Source: Lucifuga dentata (lineage: Eukaryota > Chordata > Actinopteri > Ophidiiformes > Bythitidae). Taken from it: a stretch of 64,000 nt of DNA. Below the pieces are notes generated by a model. That model saw only the letters and a program-made list of their open reading frames with translations. It ran no database searches and was not told where the DNA came from. Of the stretch, positions 58,330 through 64,000 are shown piece after piece. Both the position numbers and the translations under genes were made by a program. The stretch's first letter is position 1. Every line of letters starts with the position of its first letter. Location of the stretch: assembly GCA_014773175.1 (NCBI GenBank), contig VXCM01002847.1, positions 1-64,000 of the forward strand. Reading direction: 5' to 3'.

Positions 58330-58464
58330 ACTGCTGCCCAGCTCAATTTGACTAATGTCTGATTTACATATTTTTATTTTGCATCGCCTCATGGAANACT
58401 GCTGCCCAGCTCAATTTGACTAATGTCTGATTTACATATTTTTATTTTGCATCGCCTCATGGAA
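58330..58464. other. assembly junction: 67-bp false duplication around N at 58397
   Basis: 58330-58396 equals 58398-58464. It lies about 120 bp upstream of the TATA box. Confidence 0.85.
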
Positions 58465-59038
58465 GCTTTGATGTGGCGGTTATGAGCTGTTAGATCTGCT
58501 TTGTCAGGTGAGAACACCTGAGAGTCAGAAGAAGCAGAGCTGCTTCCTCCATGTGTATCATGTCACATGAAATGAAACTCATTTCGAGAAATGTGTTACG
58601 GTGCAAATTAGCTGTTTAGCTAACCCTGGCACATTTATATTGGCAATATTTTATTGTCAGTGTTAATTAATGTGCATTGTCCCATATAAATAAATAAATC
58701 AATGAAAACAATTAAATGTGCATGTGCCTACACACGTGCATCGTGCATGTGTCTACACACGTGCACGATGCTAAGACCAACTCACATGTAAATGCATAAA
58801 GATCCATGTCTTCCATGTCTGTGATCCACATGCATTACAAACATGTATCACAAACACACATCAGAAACACACATGTAACCCATATTATTCTAAGACAACA
58901 GAAATGATGACGGTGAGTTTTTAAATTGTCATCTATTCAGTTTCACAAAGCGGTCACAAGGTGGCGCTGTAGCGTTGTTTACTGAGCAGTGCTAGCAGGT
59001 GAGAGAGAGAAATTAGAAATTTTAGATTTTTAAAGAAA

Positions 59039-59205
59039 CCCGCATATTGTTCCATCATTGTATTTGTTTAGCAAATTACCTGCTTTTCTGGGTATTGTCA
59101 TAGTATTCCTGTGATTTCCTTAAAATAAACCTCATACCAGTAAACATGATATTTATTTCAGCAGCTGATTACCGTGACTGACCAATCACAACAAAGCTTA
59201 CTGGC
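59039..59205 (-). mobile_element. partial copy of the 38-kb GAGTATAAGCC element
   Basis: Its complement shares CAGCTGCTGAAATAAATATC, CATGTTTACTGGTA and AGCAGGTAATTTGCTAAAC with 38480-38600. Confidence 0.7.
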
Positions 59206-59289
59206 TGTGGGATGCTGAAGGTCTTTCATAACAGCCTCCTTCAGCCTGATGATAAAGACCCTTTTCCAGAACTGAGGTTAAATGTGGAT

Positions 59290-60130
59290 CTGTTCTTTTT
59301 TTAAAATGTGAAAATGATGTGAGTGTTTCTTTAAGTGAAACCACAGGAAAGACTTTTTATAAACTATTGGTAAAAACTCTGAACAGATCTAAACTAAACA
59401 GCCATAAGGACACGGTTTGGAGAGACTTTTTTGTTGACTGTCCTGATTTTAAACCAGTCTGGAGGACTCTGTATAAACCTCCTCTGACTAAAAAACATGC
59501 AGACTTACAGTGGAGGATCCTGCACGGTGCTGCAGCCATTCACTTCTGTTTGAAATCCATCTGTAAGCAACACATGTCCTTTCTGTGAGCACAAAGAAAC
59601 CGTGTTTCACTGTTTTTTACAATGTTCACGTTTATCATTGCTGTTTGTTCTGTTACAGAGGGTTTTCAGTGCTTTTGGTCAGGTCTTCTCTGAACAGATT
59701 TTTATTGGTGGTTTTAGTTTCAGCAGGCAGCAAAGACACACAGGCCAGCAGGTAAATTTCATTCTGGGTCAGGCTAAGATGGCCGTCTACGTCAGCAGGA
59801 AGAGGAAGGTGGAGCGAAATCTGAATACTGATGTGGAGATGTTGTTGGTAAAAATGTTGAAGTCAAAAATGTCGTTGGATTTTGTTTTTTATAAGAACGT
59901 TCAAGACTTGGAAGGCTTCCAGCTGGTCTGGAGTCAAGGGGGGGGGGGGGGGGGGGNGGGGGGTTGGAGGTCATGTAGACGTGTTGTGCTCTGTGTTAGA
60001 GGATGAGCTGGTCTTGGGACATGTGTTGATGTAAATAATTAGACCATTGTACAGACTGTATGTAGATGTATAATGTTTTCTTAAAGGTGAACATATTGTA
60101 AATAAAGATCTGTTAAAATTAAAAAAAAAA
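59290..60130 (+). mobile_element. LINE 3' end (L1/Tx1-like) with poly(A) tail
   Basis: Frame 59319-59588 (VWRTLYKPPLTKKHADLQWR, ILHGAAAIHF) breaks by a frameshift near 59585. The next frame carries CPFC...TVFHCFLQC, the zinc knuckle (C-x2-C-x7-H-x4-C) typical of L1-type ORF2 tails, then CSRLSLLFVLLQRVF and onward to 60006. The 3' end is AATAAAGATCTGTTAAAATT plus a run of A. The G run at 59939-59963 contains an N. Dead, 5'-truncated copy. Confidence 0.78.
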
Positions 60131-60131
60131 T

Positions 60132-60165
<34 letters not shown>

Positions 60166-60439
60166 ACTGTCTGTTTGTCTCTTGCTGGCTCTCTCTCTGT
60201 CTGTCTCTGTCTCAATCACAATAGAGCACATAATGGGTTAGGGCTAGGGTTACTCTGTTAACACACATTAAATGTGTGTTAAGAGAATACAAAAAAACAG
60301 GAGAATGGAGCAACATGGAGAATGGACAACATACTAAGAACATACAAGCACACGTTAACCTGAACACATGTTCAGATGAACACATGATAGCTAAGATTGA
60401 TGTGTTAGCACTTTTAACAGCATCTGTTTGATCTGATCG

Positions 60440-60574
60440 TCAAAGGTGGAGTTTATTAATGTTAAACACACACCTCCATCTCTGCTGCTAATCAATCAGT
60501 ACATCANTCAAAGGTGGAGTTTATTAATGTTAAACACACACCTCCATCTCTGCTGCTAATCAATCAGTACATCA
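60440..60574. other. assembly junction: 67-bp false duplication around N at 60507
   Basis: 60440-60506 equals 60508-60574, within the upstream duplicate block of the SNTX-like exon 1. Confidence 0.85.
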
Positions 60575-60694
60575 ATACATCAACAGAATGCTTTATGTTG
60601 GTTTAGCACCACAAAGGAAGCCTTGTCTGATGAAACCACAACGGTGTGAAAACACCTTTAACACTCTGTCTAAATAGAAAGTTCCCACTCTTAC

Positions 60695-60785
60695 CTGGGA
60701 TCGGTCTGTCCTGCTGAGCATCGTAGAGCATTCCCAGGGTAAAGGGACGACCCAGAGCGGCCACCACCAGGGTATCTGAAGACAT
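60695..60785 (-). pseudogene. second copy of SNTX-like exon 1
   Basis: 91 bp with the same start (MSSDTLVVAALGRPF), the same phase and a good donor (CAG|GTAAGAG). Only the last eight codons differ (AQQDRPIP instead of GLRDKLVP). The same acceptor and about 75 bp upstream are also copied (60786-60861). No large exon or PRY-SPRY exon follows before the resident gene. It could be a relic of a tandem gene or an alternative first exon. Confidence 0.85.
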
Positions 60786-61009
60786 GTCTTCAATCTGCAG
60801 AAAAACATCAGGCTAACTGTAAAAAGAGCAGAGCAGCATGTGGCGGTGTTCCACTCAGAGTCTCTCTATTTTGAAATTAACAGTAAAAATCATTGTAATG
60901 TAATTACTTCCACAGACGTCATGTCAGTTTTTCTGTCTCAGAAACACGTGATACGCTGAAATAACTATATAAACAGGAACTTGGTGCGGCATAAAACTAA
61001 ATTTAAAAA

Positions 61010-61083
61010 AGACATACGGAAGTTGTACTTATTGGGCGAAAACATGCAAAATCACTGGTATGGTCCTTTATGGTCCTTTAAAT
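61010..61083 (+). mobile_element. MITE subfamily B end
   Basis: TTGTACTTATTGGGCGAAAAC to ATCACTGGTATGGTCCTTTA, then a second TGGTCCTTTAA. Confidence 0.7.
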
Positions 61084-61283
61084 AAAATCATGCAGGAAAA
61101 TGTCAGAAGAGAGACAAAACATCAGCAGAGAGACATTTGTCCAAAGTCTGAAGGACAGATTCATTCTAAGTGTAAAAGAAAGCAAAAAGACTGATTTTGT
61201 TGTAGGTCATTTGAACTTTGCATCGCTGATACCAAACATGATAAATATCAACAGGAAGTAAGAAGGACTAAAGCAGAAATCAT

Positions 61284-62514
61284 CTGGGGCCTCATTTATA
61301 ACCATTGCGTACGCACAAAACGGGGCTTGAAAGTGGCATACTCCACTTCCCACGCAAAATTTGGGATTTCTAAAAACAAATTTGACAGGAGAATTTGCTC
61401 ACCTGCATAGAAACTCCACCATGTGTACACACGTTTTGGAAAGGCAGAGGATTTGGCGATGCAGATGGAAAAGCAGAAAAAAGATTTCTCAATGATTCTT
61501 CACACACAAAGTTGTTCCACTGAATCAAACCGACAGAACGTCTGTTTAAGCTAATACTTCAAAACACATCCTGCCCATGCAGGCTAATAATCTGAACCCA
61601 TGTGACTGTTAGTGTGGATCTTCAAACATGTGGATCAATTCCTCCGATTTTTCACATTTTAAGCAATGATGGTGCGTAAAGGTGCTCCGAAACAACAGAA
61701 TTAATAATCTGATCGTGACAGATCTCTCTGATTTTCCACTGATCATAACAGACAGCTGTTAATGTTTATTTTTATTTGAATGTGATTCTGTGGTTATAAC
61801 CTGTAGCTGGCAGCATCACTCCTCCTCCTCCTCCTCCTGTCTCTGTTTTAAACCCTCAAAGAGCGGCTCAGACACACTCAGTGTGCACAGAGCTGCTGAC
61901 GTGACATTTATGAAAATAAAGCATCTAAACAACATCTAAAAGGATTTACCAGATTCACCTGTAGGTCAGTGTCTCATCCTTTATGCAGCGCTGTGCCTTC
62001 TGGCATCCGCCTTTAGTCTGACAAACTTTTCATTCAGTCTAAATCTAAATTCTAAATGATTTAATATTAAGGTGACTCATTTCCCGCTGCAGCATGCTGT
62101 GATTGTTGCTGCTGAGGCTCCAAATCTAACATTTTCCTGATTTCTCCTCATCCACAATACCTGCAATTCTGCCTCATGATTTTTTTCTTGATCTACCAAT
62201 CAGAAGTCTCCATTCTCTCTAAAGCATAACGACATACAAACTCATTTATATGTAGATCAGTATGCACATGTTCACAAATACCTTTGCATGGATCATTTAT
62301 GGTAAATTGTGGGTGTGTCATGGTGGGATATGAGCTTTTTAATGTGCACACACTTCCAAGCTGGTTGTGATTTATAAAGGAGAAATATTGTGAAGTCGTG
62401 CATTCACGTGGTTTTATAAATCTGAATATTTTTGTGCGTATGCCATTTCCCTCTTTACAGAATACGTAAACTTTTAGTATGGATTCCATGCAATGTTTTA
62501 TAAATGAGGCTCCC
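61284..62514. mobile_element. 1.2-kb non-autonomous DNA transposon, GGCCTCATTTATAA ends
   Basis: Left end GGGGCCTCATTTATAACC is matched by the right end TTTTATAAATGAGGCTCC. GCGTACGCACAAA at the left recurs as TTTTTGTGCGTATGCC near the right. No transposase frame; the longest open frame (119 codons, 62193-62552) has no recognisable domain. The superfamily was not decided. Confidence 0.75.
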
Positions 62515-62522
62515 GCACACTC

Positions 62523-62657
62523 AACTGCACTTTGAAGAAACTGCTGATTCATTTCCTGTCTGCATTCTTAAAGAGAAGCCAAACCAAAGNAACTGCACTT
62601 TGAAGAAACTGCTGATTCATTTCCTGTCTGCATTCTTAAAGAGAAGCCAAACCAAAG
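62523..62657. other. assembly junction: 67-bp false duplication around N at 62590
   Basis: 62523-62589 equals 62591-62657. Confidence 0.85.
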
Positions 62658-62792
62658 GGACCAGCATCCATGATACATGCCATCACTAAATACAGGATTC
62701 ATGTTTATCTGTGTCAGTGTTTTATTAGATTAACACTACTAACACTACTTTTACCATCTGGCAGCAAATGATCTGAGAAGAATGAGATGGTT

Positions 62793-62927
62793 TCTCATCT
62801 GCAGTCTGCTTGTTCTGCTTTCATCAGGAATGAAATGTTCCATTTGTTGAATTTACTCTNTCTCATCTGCAGTCTGCTTGTTCTGCTTTCATCAGGAATG
62901 AAATGTTCCATTTGTTGAATTTACTCT
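62793..62927. other. assembly junction: 67-bp false duplication around N at 62860
   Basis: 62793-62859 equals 62861-62927. Confidence 0.85.
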
Positions 62928-63077
62928 CGGTTCAGCTTGGAGTCAGAAAACTACAACCACCATTTTGTCCAAATATCAAACAAACTTCAAGATAATGTGT
63001 GGAAAAGCACATGTAGCTTCATATGATGTGAAGAAGACGTGGAATCATTCCTATGTTCCCAGGGTCCTATGTTCCTC

Positions 63078-63210
63078 AGCTCTATATAGCACAATAGAGC
63101 ACATAACGGGTTAGGGTTATTCTGTTAACACACACTTAATGTGNAGCTCTATATAGCACAATAGAGCACATAACGGGTTAGGGTTATTCTGTTAACACAC
63201 ACTTAATGTG
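63078..63210. other. assembly junction: 66-bp false duplication around N at 63144
   Basis: 63078-63143 equals 63145-63210. Confidence 0.85.
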
Positions 63211-63451
63211 ATGAACACATGACAGCTAAGACTGATGTGTTAGCACCTTTAGCAGCATCCGTTTGATCCAATCATCAAAGGTGGAGTTGATTAACATTAA
63301 ACACACACCTCCATCTCTGCTGCTAATCAATCAATACATCAACAGAATGCTTTATGTTGGTTTAGCACCACAAAGGAAGCCTCATCTGATGAAACCACAA
63401 AGGTGTGAAAACACCTTTAACACTGTCTAAATAGAAAGTTCCCACTCTTAC

Positions 63452-63530
63452 CTGGGATCAGTCTGTCCTGCTGAGCATCGTAGAGCATTCCCAGGGTGAA
63501 GGGATGACCCAGAGCGGCCACCACCAGGGT
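63452..63530 (-). pseudogene. third copy of SNTX-like exon 1, start codon deleted
   Basis: The donor end and 79 bp of the exon remain, including the ALG(H)PFTLGMLYDAQQDR region with R changed to H. A deletion then removes the ATG, the acceptor and the leader sequence and joins directly to AACAGTAAAAATC. That sequence lies about 100 bp upstream in copy 2. It cannot act as a first coding exon. Confidence 0.85.
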
Positions 63531-64000
63531 AACAGTAAAAATCTTTTAATTATTGTATAAATGTGTAATTACTTCCACAGACATCATGTCAGATTTTCTG
63601 TCTCAGAAACACGTGATACGCTGAAATAACGATATAAACAGGAACTTGGTGCGGCACAAAACTAATTATAAAAAAGTGATATGCAAGTTGTTGCAAGGTG
63701 ACGTCCAAATGAAGCTGACGTCATAAAAATCTTCTTTGGGGACTTTCCATAGAAAACATTGGCAGAATGGATATGCATATATCCAAAAAACCTTTCTGCA
63801 GCCAGCAGGAAGAAGATCCCAGAGGAAACAAACGTTGAAATTTAGCAGCTGACTGTAAACTCAGAGAGCTGCGTCTGAAAACCATCAGCCCACCTGTTCT
63901 GTCTGAGAGACCTTCAAATGCTAAGAAGTTCCTGGTTTTAGTCTGATAGCTGAACTCAGCAAAATCTAACCACAAACATGAAATCTGTGACAGTCTAATA
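63531..64000. other. upstream flank, no gene recognised
   Basis: 63531-63690 repeats the copy 2 flank at 60870-61010 (ACACGTGATACGCTGAAATA). The 84-codon minus-strand open frame at 63721-63975 has no recognisable family. Confidence 0.5.

Noticed and set aside
62193..62552. 119-codon minus-strand frame as a small gene
   Set aside because: Lies wholly at the right end of a non-coding DNA transposon and has no domain.
1..64000. tRNA or rRNA genes
   Set aside because: No convincing cloverleaf, tRNA A/B boxes or rRNA stretch was noticed; a tRNAscan run would be decisive.

Overview
The window is nuclear DNA from a bony fish (teleost). All real genes are split by GT-AG introns. The flanks carry fish-type Tc1 and hAT transposons, an RTE/Rex3-type LINE and many CA/GA microsatellites. 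The gene families (stonustoxin-like, MFAP4-like, a RING/B-box/SPRY TRIM gene) are typical of, probably percomorph, teleosts. The species cannot be read from the sequence. I rebuilt exons by hand from splice sites, reading phase and family knowledge. No alignment or database search was run.

Region 1 (1-18.97 kb) is a cluster of genes for mitochondrial or nucleic-acid proteins: ADCK1 (minus strand, 5' part only, running off the left edge), SLIRP (minus, complete, 4 exons) and ALKBH1 (plus, complete, 6 exons). SLIRP and ALKBH1 start head to head 210 bp apart over a promoter with two CACGTG boxes, a CRE-like site and YY1-like motifs at both start codons. The human neighbourhood is ALKBH1-SLIRP-SNW1-ADCK1; SNW1 is missing here. 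SLIRP exon 3 is present a second time, inverted and apparently unchanged, inside an ADCK1 intron.

Region 2 (25.0-34.2 kb) is a complete six-exon TRIM E3 ubiquitin-ligase gene on the minus strand (RING, B-box2, coiled coil, PRY-SPRY), including the 23-bp micro-exon usual for this class. A 303-bp inverted repeat with 105-bp arms lies just upstream of its start codon.

Region 3 (39.6-45.8 kb) is an MFAP4-like fibrinogen-domain lectin gene on the plus strand. All six coding exons are in phase, but a TAG in the last exon replaces a conserved Trp codon. A Rex3/RTE-like LINE fragment sits in intron 3.

Region 4 (50.1-64 kb) is a complete three-coding-exon stonustoxin (SNTX)-like gene on the minus strand with its own TATA promoter. 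Two more copies of its first coding exon lie 2.8 and 5.6 kb upstream, one intact and one without a start codon.

Between and inside the genes, one short transposon family (TTAA-flanked, terminal inverted repeats of about 85 bp, about 590 bp full length, two subfamilies) is present at about 18 places and often lies next to splice sites. Other elements are four Tc1-like copies, hAT-type elements (one with a perfect 8-bp target duplication), three LINE remnants besides the RTE fragment, and many minisatellites.

Quality warning: the window holds 26 single-N gaps. At least 21 are flanked on both sides by the same 55-67 bp, which points to unmerged contig overlaps and not biology. They create false tandem repeats and break the LINE reading frame.
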